From assembly GCA_943788055.1 (NCBI GenBank), contig CALSOU010000007.1:1-64000 (forward strand): a DNA stretch of 64,000 nt. Direction: 5' to 3'. Below the pieces are notes generated by a model, which saw only the letters and a program-made list of their open reading frames with translations, searched no databases and was not told the origin of the DNA. The DNA is from an uncultured Saprospiraceae bacterium. Lineage in GTDB: Bacteria > Bacteroidota > Bacteroidia > Chitinophagales > Saprospiraceae. Position numbers and translations under genes: made by a program. The first letter of the stretch is position 1, and every line of letters begins with the position of its first letter. Shown one piece after another: positions 56,274 through 64,000 of this stretch.

Positions 56274-57380
56274 CAAGAACTGCCACACTTCCTTGACAGC
56301 ACAACCACTGTGGGAGCAGACGCTATTCAAGGTACGGCCCCATTAGTTTCCAACAGCACCTCAATGACACAGTACCAAATCAATAACAGTGCGGATGGCT
56401 GCAATAACATCGCAACTAGTACAACTTATAATTACACCGTTCCGATTCAACCTCAAATTAAATTCACGAACAGCTTCGGAGCAATTGGAGTTACCACCTT
56501 AAGTTCAGCAACTTCTAACATTCGTAATGGAGAAACGGCTAATCTTTACAATTCTGACCAAGAGATTATTGTTTCAGTCGACAATATAGGTTATAATGAC
56601 GTCTACTGTCTTTCTTCGGAGGTATTCACTAGCGGTAGTAATAAATTGAATGCAAATTTCGAAAGTGGAAGTTACTCCGAAAAAACATACTATATCGAAG
56701 GAGATAACACAGTAATTGCGAGGTCTCACTTACTATACGGACGCGGAATTAGCTACATGGGGCGGAAACGTCACCAACCTAAGCCTAGTCCGTACCAATG
56801 TTCCACTAACCTCTGCATCATCGACTGATGTCGAAATAATATCACAAAATTCAATAACTACAAATCACCTTGGTTATACACAGGTAATGTTCAAAGGTAA
56901 CTTTTCAGATTTTGGCTATTTCAGTCTTACTGACATTAGCCCAGAAGTTCCTACCGGCGACATTGAAAATACTGACTTAGTGATAGGAGCAAGTAATCGA
57001 GGACTCTTTACTTAAAGCACCAAATGGAACAAAATATCGTATCTACTCAAATGGATCAAGCCTAAGTGTACTAGCAATATCAGTTGAACCAAAGGTATCT
57101 ATGGAAACGGGAGATTTGTTTATTACAAACTCTTCAAATTCCATACTATTTAAAAAGCCCTCTTCTGGATATACGCAATTGAATGTCAGTAATTCTGGTA
57201 TGATAAGCTACTCTAGTGTTTCTTCATTACCTACTCAACATACTACTTGAATCAGGTGATCTTGAAATTGGACAAATTGGGAAAGGACTACTTCTAAAAA
57301 TTTCAAATGGAACTTGCTGGAAGATATCCGTGACTAATGGAGGAACAATAGAGACTTCATCACTTGGTTCATGTCCGTAG
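56274..57380 (+). pseudogene. 5'-truncated secreted repeat protein, frameshifted
   Basis: A plus-strand frame is open from 56274 (just after a stop) without signal peptide. It reads as an extracellular beta protein (TPTSYNY-like strands, YTVPIQPQIKFTNSFGA, DNIGYNDVYCLSSEVF). Frame changes near 56745, 57008 and 57238 lead through TDAELATWGGNVTNLSLV and then units of the form GDLxIGxxxxGLLLKAPNGTKYRI, ETGDLFITNSSNSILFKKPS and SGDLEIGQIGKGLLLKISNG, ending GTIETSSLGSCP at 57380. These are internal repeats of about 45-55 residues. The missing 5' end plus three breaks point to genuine decay of a former surface protein. The family is not recognised with certainty. Confidence 0.6.
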
Positions 57381-57408
57381 AGTTCATCAATTAGCGTCGG
57401 GCAAAAAA

Positions 57409-57440
57409 AAAGTTAGTTAACACTTGAGCTAACTAACTTT
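57409..57440 (-). terminator. Strong hairpin with minus-strand T run
   Basis: AAAGTTAGTTA at 57409-57419 pairs perfectly with TAACTAACTTT at 57430-57440. The poly-A at 57403-57411 means that on the minus strand the stem is followed by a long T run, the mark of an intrinsic terminator for minus-strand transcription. There is no T run on the plus side. No annotated minus-strand gene ends here; the nearest stop is at 58000. Confidence 0.7.
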
Positions 57441-57446
57441 GCAAAT

Positions 57447-57467
57447 TATAATCCCATGAACATATCC
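57447..57467. repeat. 21-bp direct repeat, copy B (partner at 57651-57671)
   Basis: A 21-bp sequence, TATAATCCCATGAACATATCC on the plus strand minus its last base for brevity, occurs identically at 57447-57467 and 57651-57671, 204 bp apart. On the minus strand each copy encodes DMFMGL followed by a stop, and each lies 6-17 bp before a terminator-like hairpin. Confidence 0.75.
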
Positions 57468-57595
57468 AAAATCAGTATTAGTTTTTCATTGGTGTACTGA
57501 ATTCTATGTTAAAATATATTTATCTTATATCATAAAAAAACTTATAAGAAGGAAAGTATTTTGATTCATAAACTTTCTTAGGTTGGTAAATGAGT

Positions 57596-57748
57596 AAAAA
57601 AACAAGTCTAATTCTGTGAAAATTTTTTCTTGTTATTCCTCCTTATAAGCTATAATCCCATGAACATATCCGTATTTAGTTGATCATTCAAGATCAAGTA
57701 CTTTCTTTAGGCACACTACAAATATACTACCCGAAATAGCTTTACAAC
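57596..57748 (-). ncRNA. Candidate small minus-strand transcript or small ORF unit (copy A)
   Basis: On the minus strand TTG at about 57745-57747 and TATATTTG at 57719-57726 make a good promoter with an 18-bp spacer. About 50-70 bases later comes the 21-bp repeat 57651-57671, then a weaker hairpin AACAAG/CTTGTT (57601-57606 with 57629-57634) followed by a T run (57596-57602). The predicted transcript is about 110 nt. A short frame ends LNTDMFMGL-stop inside it. Copy B (about 57403-57550) has the same order: a TATATTTT box, the repeat, then the strong hairpin. This could be a small RNA, a short peptide gene or a leader; evidence is promoter, repeat and terminator only. Confidence 0.4.
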
Positions 57749-57999
57749 TAATACAAAAATGCAAAATTGTAGAGGAAAAATATATAACATGATTTATCTA
57801 AAATATTGATAACCAATTTTTTAAATTAATTTAAAAATTAAAATAGTATAAAATAAATAAATCCATTAAGAAATAAAATATATGTATTCTATTGATAACA
57901 AGAAGAGCAGAAAAACATGAATTTCCTCACGTTTTTTTTCAAAAACGTACTGCACTTCAAAAACTACTGAGTTAAAAAGGGAAAACTAGTATTAGAAAA

Positions 58000-59070
58000 C
58001 TACTTAAATGGATTCCTCACATAAGGATTATCGAGGTAACTTGTATCAGTCAAGGCCTTCATAAATGCAACTAGGCCAGTTTTCTGTTCCTCCGAAAACC
58101 CAAGCTCACGAATAAGCGGATCTCTATTTGGTGTAGCATGTCCGCCTTTGCTATAATGCTCGACAACCTCCTCGAGGGTTTGAAATCTACCATCATGCAT
58201 GTAAGGAGCTGTAAGCTCAATATTTCTAAGTGTAGGAGCTCGCATTTTCCCATAGTCGAGATTTCGATTAGTAACATTAGCAAGACCAATATCAGTGTAT
58301 TCTGTGAGCGTCTTTGCGTCTTGAATACCGTTGTCGAAATATTGATTTGTAGTAAATAATGGATCATTATGACAGTGTCCACATTCGCCGTCTGCAATAA
58401 GAGGATTGACATCAAAAAATGTTTCTAAACCTACGAATTGCTCTTCGTTGAAAGCGCCAATGCCATTATTTACTCTATCAAATTTACTATTACCACTTAT
58501 AATTATCCTCTGAAATTGTGCCAATGCTTTTGCCGCCAATTCCTTTCTTATCTCTTCTTTATCTTCAATTCCGAAAGCTTCTCGAAACATCTGAGGATAC
58601 GTTGGATGCTCTTTAAACTCCTCGATCACATCTCCCCAATTATGGTGCAATTCTATTTCATCCTCTACTGGAAGCAAGGCTTGTTCTTCGAGATTATCTG
58701 ATCGACCATCCCAAAATAAACCTTTGGTAAAATACGCCGCATTGACTAAACTCATTGCAGAACGAATTCCCGCTATACCATCAATTCCTACACTGACTGC
58801 ATTTCCATCCGTAAAAGCTTTCTCAGGAAGATGACAGCTAGCACATGACATTGAATTATTCGCAGAAAGTATCGGGTCATAAAAAAGATGCTGACCGAGT
58901 TTGATTCCTTCGTGAGTGAGTTGGTTGTCGGGCGGCACCGGAAAAGGTCCAAGATATTCCGTACCCTCTACAATATATGGAGTGGGATTATATTCTGTGT
59001 CTACTAAATCGCCTTCTCTACATGAAAATGCAACGAATAATATAACGATAAAATATAATCCCTTCTTCAT
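58000..59070 (-). CDS. Diheme cytochrome c peroxidase family lipoprotein (MbnH/MauG-like)
   Basis: This is an envelope diheme enzyme. The signal peptide ends in a lipobox with Cys17 (LFVAFSC), so it is lipid-anchored facing the periplasm or outside. Two heme-binding motifs are present: SCASCH (Cys76, Cys79, His80) and ECGHCH (about 230-235). Other family blocks are LGQHLFYDPILSANNS, GLFWDGRSDNLEEQAL, KMRAPTLRNIELTAPYMHDGRF and the C-terminal GLVAFMKALTD. Length is 356. Its immediate upstream partner is an MbnP-family gene, and in such pairs the MauG-like enzyme (MbnH) oxidises Trp in MbnP. A plain H2O2-reducing peroxidase role is the alternative. Third gene of a three-gene operon. Confidence 0.88.
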   Translation of the reverse strand: MKKGLYFIVILFVAFSCREGDLVDTEYNPTPYIVEGTEYLGPFPVPPDNQLTHEGIKLGQHLFYDPILSANNSMSCASCHLPEKAFTDGNAVSVGIDGIAGIRSAMSLVNAAYFTKGLFWDGRSDNLEEQALLPVEDEIELHHNWGDVIEEFKEHPTYPQMFREAFGIEDKEEIRKELAAKALAQFQRIIISGNSKFDRVNNGIGAFNEEQFVGLETFFDVNPLIADGECGHCHNDPLFTTNQYFDNGIQDAKTLTEYTDIGLANVTNRNLDYGKMRAPTLRNIELTAPYMHDGRFQTLEEVVEHYSKGGHATPNRDPLIRELGFSEEQKTGLVAFMKALTDTSYLDNPYVRNPFK

Positions 59071-59111
59071 AGTGCTATTTTCCTTGTTAAATGTAACAAA
59101 TATAAATTATA

Positions 59112-59834
59112 TTACTTTGATACAGCCGTAAAGCTGTCAGCTATACGATCAATAAATGAAGCAAGTTTACCGATGTTAGATGGATCGTGATTAATTCCAA
59201 GTTCTACAGCTTCGCCGTTTTCCTCAAACAAACCCTTATGATCCATCACAATACGGAATTCATTTAATTCATCTCCTTTTACACTTCTATCAACGTTTAT
59301 AATTACATCGGTTAGCAACTCATCTTTTCCCGTATGAAAAATCCACCCAGTAGTAATCGAGCCAGTACCATCATCAACTCTACCTTCAGTTTTTGTGAAT
59401 ATGTAAGAATCCCATGCACTCCAATAGTAACCCGCATTAGCTAGCGATGAAGCTGCATCATAATCACTTGGCTGAGTAGCATTGACATCTGGAAGCAACC
59501 CAATACTAAACTGAATTGATTCGTAGTTAGCGGCATCTACGTCTTCAAACGACACTTTAATTCCACCAGTCGAGCTATCGAAATCGATCTGCTCTAAATC
59601 AGACAAAAACTCTTCTGTACCGTCATCTTTAATCATTCGAACATCACTCATAAAAAAGTCACTTCTTAAGATAGTAAATGCTGTTCCATCAAGTTGGTTA
59701 TACGTTTTACCAAACTCTAAAACTTCGTCTCCATAATTTGCTTGAAAAACGATATTTAAATCCCCAGTTTTTGCATTGTTGCAACTTGAAAAAAAGAGAA
59801 CTGAAGTTAGCAAGATAAATAATAATTTGCTCAT
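59112..59834 (-). CDS. MbnP family copper-binding lipoprotein
   Basis: This is probably the partner of the diheme enzyme encoded 41 bp downstream. The signal peptide ends in a lipobox with Cys18 (LFFSSC). The mature protein is a beta sandwich of about 220 residues with the MbnP pattern LNIVFQANYGDEVLEFGKTY, FTILRSDFFMSDVRMI, the IGLLPDVNATQPSDY segment, and the aromatic block AGYYWSAWDSYIF that contains the candidate Trp residues modified in characterised MbnP. The C-terminus has ELGINHDPSNIGKLASFIDRI. In known systems MbnP binds copper after Trp-to-kynurenine conversion by MbnH. Its start overlaps the end of the upstream gene by 4 bp. Confidence 0.87.
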   Translation of the reverse strand: MSKLLFILLTSVLFFSSCNNAKTGDLNIVFQANYGDEVLEFGKTYNQLDGTAFTILRSDFFMSDVRMIKDDGTEEFLSDLEQIDFDSSTGGIKVSFEDVDAANYESIQFSIGLLPDVNATQPSDYDAASSLANAGYYWSAWDSYIFTKTEGRVDDGTGSITTGWIFHTGKDELLTDVIINVDRSVKGDELNEFRIVMDHKGLFEENGEAVELGINHDPSNIGKLASFIDRIADSFTAVSK

Positions 59835-60625
59835 CTGTAAAAATTTATAAAATTGAAAGGTAATTGAATATCATTCAAAATTTCACCTTCTGTAATTGTT
59901 GATATATCTAAGATTTCCAACAAGGACAAATAATTAATGTTCAGTTTAACGGAAAAATTTTCTCTAGGAAACTTCGCCACACTTAAAACGGTATCTTGAA
60001 AGGAGATATTAGCTTCATTAAATCGAATTCCGACCGAAATGTCTTGTTGCAAACTATCTCCGATTTTCATGAATAATTTCATATCTAGATATGAACTATT
60101 GAGATAAAGCGAATCGTAATCAAATAGAAGGCTTTCGGCTTCCAGCGGTATATCACTATGAGCAATTCCAACATGTCCGGAAACTGATTCTACTTCGCCA
60201 TTTTCTCTGATTGTCCCGAGTGTTGTAAAACTACTAGTCGTTGTTATAAATACGTCATCTTCCTTCCTAGTAAGCTCCACTCCATCTAGTGCCTCATATA
60301 CAGCTTCTTCCTGAACTTCCAATTTACCATTGCCTATAACATCAAAACTCAGATCATCAATGAAAAGTATTGCTCTATTCAATTTCAAAGAATCTCCTGT
60401 AAGTGTGTAGACAATCGTGTCTTGTCCATAAGAAACATCTCCTAGTTTATGTAACACTTGAAAAGTAACAGTAGGGTAAGAGCAGCAATCTTCACAAGCC
60501 GTGTCGCCTGCTATATCGAAATTTGTTGCCAATTCATCTAGACATACGTCTTGAATCTCGTAGCACGAATTTAGGCTTGCACCCAAAAGTATTACCATCA
60601 GAAATATTCCTGTGCTCTTAATCAT
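59831..60625 (-). CDS. Lipoprotein of the MbnP operon, possibly a diverged MbnP-like protein
   Basis: This is a 264-residue lipoprotein with Cys21 after a signal peptide (SLNSC). Just after the anchor is a cysteine-rich segment DVCLDELATNFDIAGD, CEDCCSYP, of a type common in Bacteroidota surface lipoproteins. The first sandwich strands resemble MbnP: VTFQVLHKLGDVSYG, TIVYTLTGDSLKLNRAILFIDDLSF lines up with its MbnP neighbour's first strand and the FTILRSDFFMSDVRM segment, and the C-terminus ITEGEILNDIQLPFNFINF is in the position of the MbnP end. The Trp-rich block is lacking. It overlaps the MbnP gene by 4 bp. Homology to MbnP is inference; presence in the operon is certain. Confidence 0.65.
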   Translation of the reverse strand: MIKSTGIFLMVILLGASLNSCYEIQDVCLDELATNFDIAGDTACEDCCSYPTVTFQVLHKLGDVSYGQDTIVYTLTGDSLKLNRAILFIDDLSFDVIGNGKLEVQEEAVYEALDGVELTRKEDDVFITTTSSFTTLGTIRENGEVESVSGHVGIAHSDIPLEAESLLFDYDSLYLNSSYLDMKLFMKIGDSLQQDISVGIRFNEANISFQDTVLSVAKFPRENFSVKLNINYLSLLEILDISTITEGEILNDIQLPFNFINFYR

Positions 60626-60726
60626 ATTTCATTTAACGTATTTCATCTATTGATTAACACTTTATCTCGACAAAAACTTATAAAAAGTTACTTTCTCTTC
60701 TGATCAACAAGACTCCAAGATACTGC

Positions 60727-61539
60727 CTACTTCTTAGTCGCTTTTTCGTAAGCTTCCCTTACTATCTTCTTAACCTGATGGCTAAATTCCTTATTCAAAA
60801 TCCATTGATAATACTGCTTGTCTTTTACAAGTACTTTACCAAGCTCTTGATTTATATACTTTCCAAAATTAAAAACGATTATGCCTTCATCATTCAGTTT
60901 AAGACGCTGAGTCACATCGACGACCATCAAGTCATTTGAAAAATCGTGAAGAGCTTGTATGTCATTTTTAACTGGTTCAGGTGTTACATTACCATCTCCA
61001 TCAACATGGTCGACACCTTTGTAAGCTTCAATTTGTCCTTTCAAGACCTCGACTGTTGCTCTCACGTCAGCAAGAGCATCGTGTGCATCTTCAAGGTCGC
61101 CATTGCAAAACTTCTTATATGCGGCCTTAAGAGTCCGAGGTTCCATTTTGTAAAAAATTCGCTGAGCATCAATCAATCTCCGATTTTTTAAATCAAAATC
61201 TAAACCAGCTCTAGCAAATTCTTCCATCAACATCGGAATATCAAACCGATTACTATTATACCCTCCTAGATCAGAATCTCCGATCCAATCGTACATGCGT
61301 TTTGCTATCTGCGGAAAAGTGTGTTTATCAGCAACGTCTTCATGTGTAATCCCATGAATTGCCGTTGACTCTTTACTAATCGGTATCTCTGGATTAAGCA
61401 ACATTTCAACTTCTTGAGGCTCTCGACCATCTGCAAAATACTTAATCAATGCAATCTGGACAATTCGATCTCGAATCACATTTAATCCAGTGGATTCAAT
61501 ATCGAAAAATACAATGTCGCGAGTAAGATGAAACTTCAT
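60727..61539 (-). CDS. 3'-5' exonuclease of the DnaQ family
   Basis: This is a DEDD-type exonuclease. Exo I is FFDIESTGLNV (Asp and Glu near 13-15), followed by IHGITHEDVA, Exo II is GYNSNRFDIPMLMEEF, and Exo III is DAHDALADVRATVEVL (His and Asp, DEDDh type). An extra C-terminal domain of about 100 residues (ALHDFSNDLMVVDVTQRLKLN and FGKYINQELGKVLVKD, KQYYQWILN) resembles a small module found with such exonucleases in Bacteroidota. Length is 270. It is not fused to a polymerase. The probable role is proofreading or repair of DNA or RNA ends. Confidence 0.9.
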   Translation of the reverse strand: MKFHLTRDIVFFDIESTGLNVIRDRIVQIALIKYFADGREPQEVEMLLNPEIPISKESTAIHGITHEDVADKHTFPQIAKRMYDWIGDSDLGGYNSNRFDIPMLMEEFARAGLDFDLKNRRLIDAQRIFYKMEPRTLKAAYKKFCNGDLEDAHDALADVRATVEVLKGQIEAYKGVDHVDGDGNVTPEPVKNDIQALHDFSNDLMVVDVTQRLKLNDEGIIVFNFGKYINQELGKVLVKDKQYYQWILNKEFSHQVKKIVREAYEKATKK

Positions 61540-61721
61540 AGGAAATATGGTTTTATTTGTTTGTTAACCTCATACAAAGGTAGGATAATGTATTCTTAAA
61601 GAGCGTAACTTGTATCACTTAAGAAAGTAAAACATGAGACTAACAATGGCTTAAACAAGGTCTAATTAAAATAAACTAATTTAGGGTAAAAAATCTTAAT
61701 TATACCAGAACAATCTATTTC

Positions 61722-62756
61722 TTAATTAAGAATAAAATCAAAACCAGTTGATTTCCATGTTTCCATTTCTCCTTCTTGATTTCTAAAGATGAAAAACGCT
61801 TCAAAGTCTGAAAGGGAATCAATCCATGCTTTTGATTTTTCTAAGCCCATTACCATGCAAGTAGTTGCTGCTGCATCCGCTCTTGAACAAGTCTTATGCA
61901 CTACACTAGCAGATAGCAAATTGGATCGTTCAGTCATTCCAGTAAATGGATTAATTGTATGGCTGAAGGTTATTCCGTTTTCCGTGTAGTAGTTCCTGTA
62001 GTTTCCAGAAGTCGCTACTGCTCGATCTGATATATTTAAGAAATAATCAGCTTCTTTTAAACTAGCTTTTTCACTTGGCTGATTCACTCCGATTACCCAA
62101 GGTTTATTAGCAGGTTTTGAACCCAAAGACCGTACTTCTCCTCCTATGTCAACAAACCAATTCACAATCCCTTTCGAGCTTAAATACTCGCCTACAAGAT
62201 CGACACCGTAACCTTTGGCAATAGCTGAAAAGTCCAAACTAGCCTTCGGAGGCTTAGTTATTCTAGAGAGGCCATCTGAACTCTCAGAATGATTCCATTT
62301 TTTAAATGACACCAATTGAAGAAGTTCAGCAATAAGACTGGTGTCTTTTTGGGCGGAAGCCCGCTCCTCGTAACCAAATCCCCAAAAGTTTACTAATGGA
62401 TTTAATGTAGGGTCAAAGTATTGATCGCTTAAATCATACATTTCTTCTGACAACAAATAGTTATTAATGAAATGCAAAGCGGTGTCTCTATTTAACGAGA
62501 GTCTTTCTTGATGTTGAGAATTGATCAACGAAATAGTCGACGTAGGAATATAAGTCGAAACCTCTTGATTTAAATCAATGAGAAGTGAGTCTATTTCTAC
62601 TTTGGATACAGTCGGTTCCCGACTTGAGTAACGCACATTGAAGTAGGTTCCCATCGTTTCTCCCTGCAGAATAAAAACTTGAGTTAACTCCTGCTTTTTT
62701 GTCTTACAAGCTGAAAGCAACAAAAATACTGCAAGCAAGGTCCAAGAATGATACAT
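61722..62756 (-). CDS. apbE: FAD:protein FMN transferase (ApbE), lipoprotein
   Basis: This attaches FMN covalently to Thr or Ser of target proteins such as Nqr/Rnf subunits, outside the cytoplasmic membrane. The lipobox gives Cys17 (LLSACKTKK). Family blocks are LQGETMGTYFNVRYS, LNPLVNFWGFG, LDFSAIAKGYGVDLVGEYL, WFVDIGGEVRSLG, AVATSGNYRNYY, FSHTINPFTG and ADAAATTCMVMGLEKS, containing the metal-binding Asp/Thr residues. Length is 344. Its gene starts 1 bp after panD ends on the same strand, so the two form an operon despite unrelated roles; the target flavoproteins are not in this window. Confidence 0.93.
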   Translation of the reverse strand: MYHSWTLLAVFLLLSACKTKKQELTQVFILQGETMGTYFNVRYSSREPTVSKVEIDSLLIDLNQEVSTYIPTSTISLINSQHQERLSLNRDTALHFINNYLLSEEMYDLSDQYFDPTLNPLVNFWGFGYEERASAQKDTSLIAELLQLVSFKKWNHSESSDGLSRITKPPKASLDFSAIAKGYGVDLVGEYLSSKGIVNWFVDIGGEVRSLGSKPANKPWVIGVNQPSEKASLKEADYFLNISDRAVATSGNYRNYYTENGITFSHTINPFTGMTERSNLLSASVVHKTCSRADAAATTCMVMGLEKSKAWIDSLSDFEAFFIFRNQEGEMETWKSTGFDFILN

Positions 62757-62757
62757 T

Positions 62758-63120
62758 CTAGACTTCTTTCTTCCCTACTATATTATTGTCTTCATCTGTC
62801 AAGATAATAAGAGGCTTGTAAGTTTTAGCTTCCTCACGATCGATGTGACAGTACGATAAAATATGAATTTTGTCTCCGACATTTGCGTGGACGGAAGCTC
62901 CCCCATTCATACATATTTCGCGCGATCCACGCTTTCCTTTCAAAATATACGTTATGATTCTTGTTCCATTTGTGGCATTATTGATATGAACCAACTCCCA
63001 CTCATGTAAATCAGCAGCGTCCATCAAGTCTTCATCAATTGTGATTGATCCTCTGTAAGCCAGATTGGACTCCGTGACATAAACTTGTTGCAACTTTGAT
63101 TTCAATACTTCTACTTGCAT
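62758..63120 (-). CDS. panD: Aspartate 1-decarboxylase
   Basis: This converts L-aspartate to beta-alanine for pantothenate and CoA synthesis. The self-cleavage site is YRGSITID with Gly24-Ser25, at exactly the standard position; Ser25 becomes the pyruvoyl cofactor. Further conserved segments are HEWELVHINNATNGTR, YILKGKRGSREICMNGGASVHANVGDKIHIL and YCHIDREEA. Length is 120. It is the first gene of a panD-apbE pair. A processing factor such as PanZ is not seen. Confidence 0.96.
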   Translation of the reverse strand: MQVEVLKSKLQQVYVTESNLAYRGSITIDEDLMDAADLHEWELVHINNATNGTRIITYILKGKRGSREICMNGGASVHANVGDKIHILSYCHIDREEAKTYKPLIILTDEDNNIVGKKEV

Positions 63121-63420
63121 GCTATTAACTTTTTAGAGTACAAAGATGATAAAAAATCAAGGATTAGGCAATGTTCATTGATAGGTCTTACATGTAGAAG
63201 TTGACAGTTTGAGAAATCGGTAAGTAAATAAATTGAACTAAATAGACTATGGACTCACCTGTGTAAATGATCGCATAGCAGTAATATAATAAATTCAATT
63301 CTCAAAGTAAAAAATATCTGTAAACCACTAATTTACAGTCGTTTTCTCTTAGCTAATTTTTCATTACTTGAAAACTTAAGTCCTTTAGAATAATATAGTG
63401 ATATCCTAGTTGGTTGATCA

Positions 63421-63452
63421 TTTGTTTGAAATACATTGTTATTATATATTCG
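63421..63452 (+). promoter_or_regulatory. Putative promoter of tRNA-Val; 63121-63491 otherwise non-coding
   Basis: TTTG at 63421-63424 and TATATTCG at 63445-63452 (one mismatch from TAnnTTTG) are spaced by 20 bp and lie 40 bp before the tRNA. The 371-bp interval after the panD start has no credible ORF; its left end presumably carries the panD promoter. Confidence 0.45.
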
Positions 63453-63491
63453 CAGAGTCTTTTACATCAACCCAAAGGACGACTTATAAAT

Positions 63492-63566
63492 GAGGCATTA
63501 GCTCAGTTGGTTTAGAGCGCTACCTTGACAGGGTAGAGGTCACTGGTTCGAATCCAGTATGCCTCA
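63492..63566 (+). tRNA. tRNA-Val (GAC)
   Basis: A complete cloverleaf is visible. The acceptor stem GAGGCAT pairs with ATGCCTC, with discriminator A. The D-loop has GCTCAGTTGG, the anticodon stem CTACC pairs with GGTAG, the anticodon loop is TTGACAG with anticodon GAC, and the T-arm is CTGG-TTCGAAT-CCAG. The CCA end is not encoded. It reads GUC and, by wobble, GUU codons. It stands alone between panD and the DUF808 gene. Confidence 0.95.
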
Positions 63567-63621
63567 CATTCTTTTTTGACTTTTAGTCACTCCTCTACCT
63601 ACTTATTCGAAAAATATCAGT

Positions 63622-64000
63622 TTAAGCTTGAACGCTAGGATTCTTAATCAAACTCAATAATTTCTTTACAAGCTTTACAAGAATCAAAGCTGCTATACCA
63701 GTGATTAATCCAACTAGCAACTCACCCAGAATAGATGGTATGCCGTGAAAAACATGCTCAAACAACTCTATTTTATGGATTACTATACCTCCCGCAACTA
63801 AAAGCAGGGCTATTGTTCCTATAACAGCCAAACTTCTTAGCACTTTGGGCAAGGCCTGGACAAGAAAATTGCCAATCGATTTAGAAAAACTCTTTCCTTC
63901 GCCACCCATTTTAATCAGTTTATACCCCATATCGTCCATTCGTACAATCAGAGCCACAATACCATAAACACCAACAGTAGCGATGATGGCTACAATAGTA
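63622..64000 (-). CDS. DUF808 family membrane protein, C-terminal part
   Basis: This is the C-terminal end of a multi-spanning inner-membrane protein. The reading frame is open through the right edge, so the start lies beyond 64000. Visible segments are a helix ending VGVYGIVALIVRMDDMGYKL, an amphipathic stretch (FSKSIGNFLVQALPKVLRSL), a helix LAVIGTIALLLVAGGIVIH and a last helix LGELLVGLITGIAALILV. The VALIVRMDDMG segment and final helix pair resemble DUF808 proteins (YedI-like), whose function is not established. It is convergent with tRNA-Val. Confidence 0.75.
   Translation of the reverse strand, partial: TIVAIIATVGVYGIVALIVRMDDMGYKLIKMGGEGKSFSKSIGNFLVQALPKVLRSLAVIGTIALLLVAGGIVIHKIELFEHVFHGIPSILGELLVGLITGIAALILVKLVKKLLSLIKNPSVQA

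Larger units (their letters stand above)
57441..57999. other. AT-rich intergenic region with tandem small units
   Basis: Apart from the repeats, promoter-like boxes and hairpins listed separately, the interval contains no credible long ORF. From about 57770 to 57900 it is almost entirely A and T, with TTAATTTAAAAATTAAAA-like runs. The final 80 bp lie downstream of the diheme peroxidase stop. No terminator for that gene was recognised closer than the hairpin at 57409. Confidence 0.5.

Noticed and set aside
57770..57900. Replication-origin-like AT-rich tract
   Set aside because: There are no DnaA boxes (TTATCCACA-like) and no dnaA, parA or parB neighbour; AT-richness alone is not enough.

Overview
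The window comes from a member of the Bacteroidota, most likely a free-living or marine lineage of the Saprospiria/Cytophagia type; the class is an inference. The evidence is the set of type IX secretion (T9SS) cargo proteins with type A and type B C-terminal sorting domains, promoters of the TTTG / TAnnTTTG kind, the lack of Shine-Dalgarno sites, a porin_10-like porin, a TonB receptor with a carboxypeptidase-regulatory-like N-domain, and the familiar block miaB - sigma54 activator - lptE - secG - groES - groEL. No CRISPR array, insertion sequence, prophage or rRNA operon was seen. One tRNA (Val, anticodon GAC) lies near the right edge.

Layout. 1-5000 holds four broken genes (a T9SS type B repeat adhesin, a TRIC/UPF0126 membrane protein, a histone-deacetylase-family enzyme and an outer-membrane barrel protein) plus one small intact ORF. 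Several of the breaks are one-base changes in homopolymers, so sequence error near a weak assembly region is a live explanation. 5.2-15.5 kb has a 1314-residue type B adhesin, a gluconate-2-dehydrogenase-like pair (subunit 3 plus GMC flavoprotein), an amidase, a Tat-exported sugar isomerase-like protein, a thioredoxin lipoprotein and a CBS-pair protein. 15.8-22.7 kb is the housekeeping block for tRNA modification, LPS export, Sec translocation and chaperonin. 22.9-35.3 kb carries a porin, a choice-of-anchor B protein, RecQ, an M20 peptidase, a fused glycosyltransferase, RecR, a 2-oxoacid dehydrogenase E2 subunit and an unknown secreted protein. 35.4-45 kb mixes intact genes (beta-helix T9SS cargo, LOG-family hydrolase, a response regulator with an AAA+ domain) with real-looking gene decay: a DinB/DUF1572-like gene with three in-frame stops, selO with a frameshift, and a MarR gene with a decayed second copy beside it.

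45-56 kb holds a TonB receptor, a methyltransferase, an outer-membrane protein remnant, and a one-carbon/methionine neighbourhood (formate-THF ligase, methionine aminopeptidase, a Cys/Met-metabolism PLP enzyme and a divergent Lrp regulator). It ends with a second subunit 3/GMC pair whose gene order is the reverse of the first. 56.2-58 kb contains a 5'-truncated secreted-protein remnant followed by an AT-rich stretch. In that stretch two minus-strand units share a perfect 21-bp repeat, each sitting just before a terminator-like hairpin. 58-61 kb is an MbnP/MbnH-type operon (diheme peroxidase, MbnP and a third lipoprotein that looks like a diverged MbnP). The window closes with an exonuclease, ApbE, PanD, tRNA-Val and the end of a DUF808 membrane protein.

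The items most worth a second look are the tandem small units at 57.4-57.75 kb, the three-stop pseudogene at 35.4-36.0 kb, the MarR duplication with its hairpins at 43.8-44.9 kb, the MbnP-like triad, the response regulator without a DNA-binding domain, and the glycosyltransferase fused to a stripped-down sugar-phosphate transferase.
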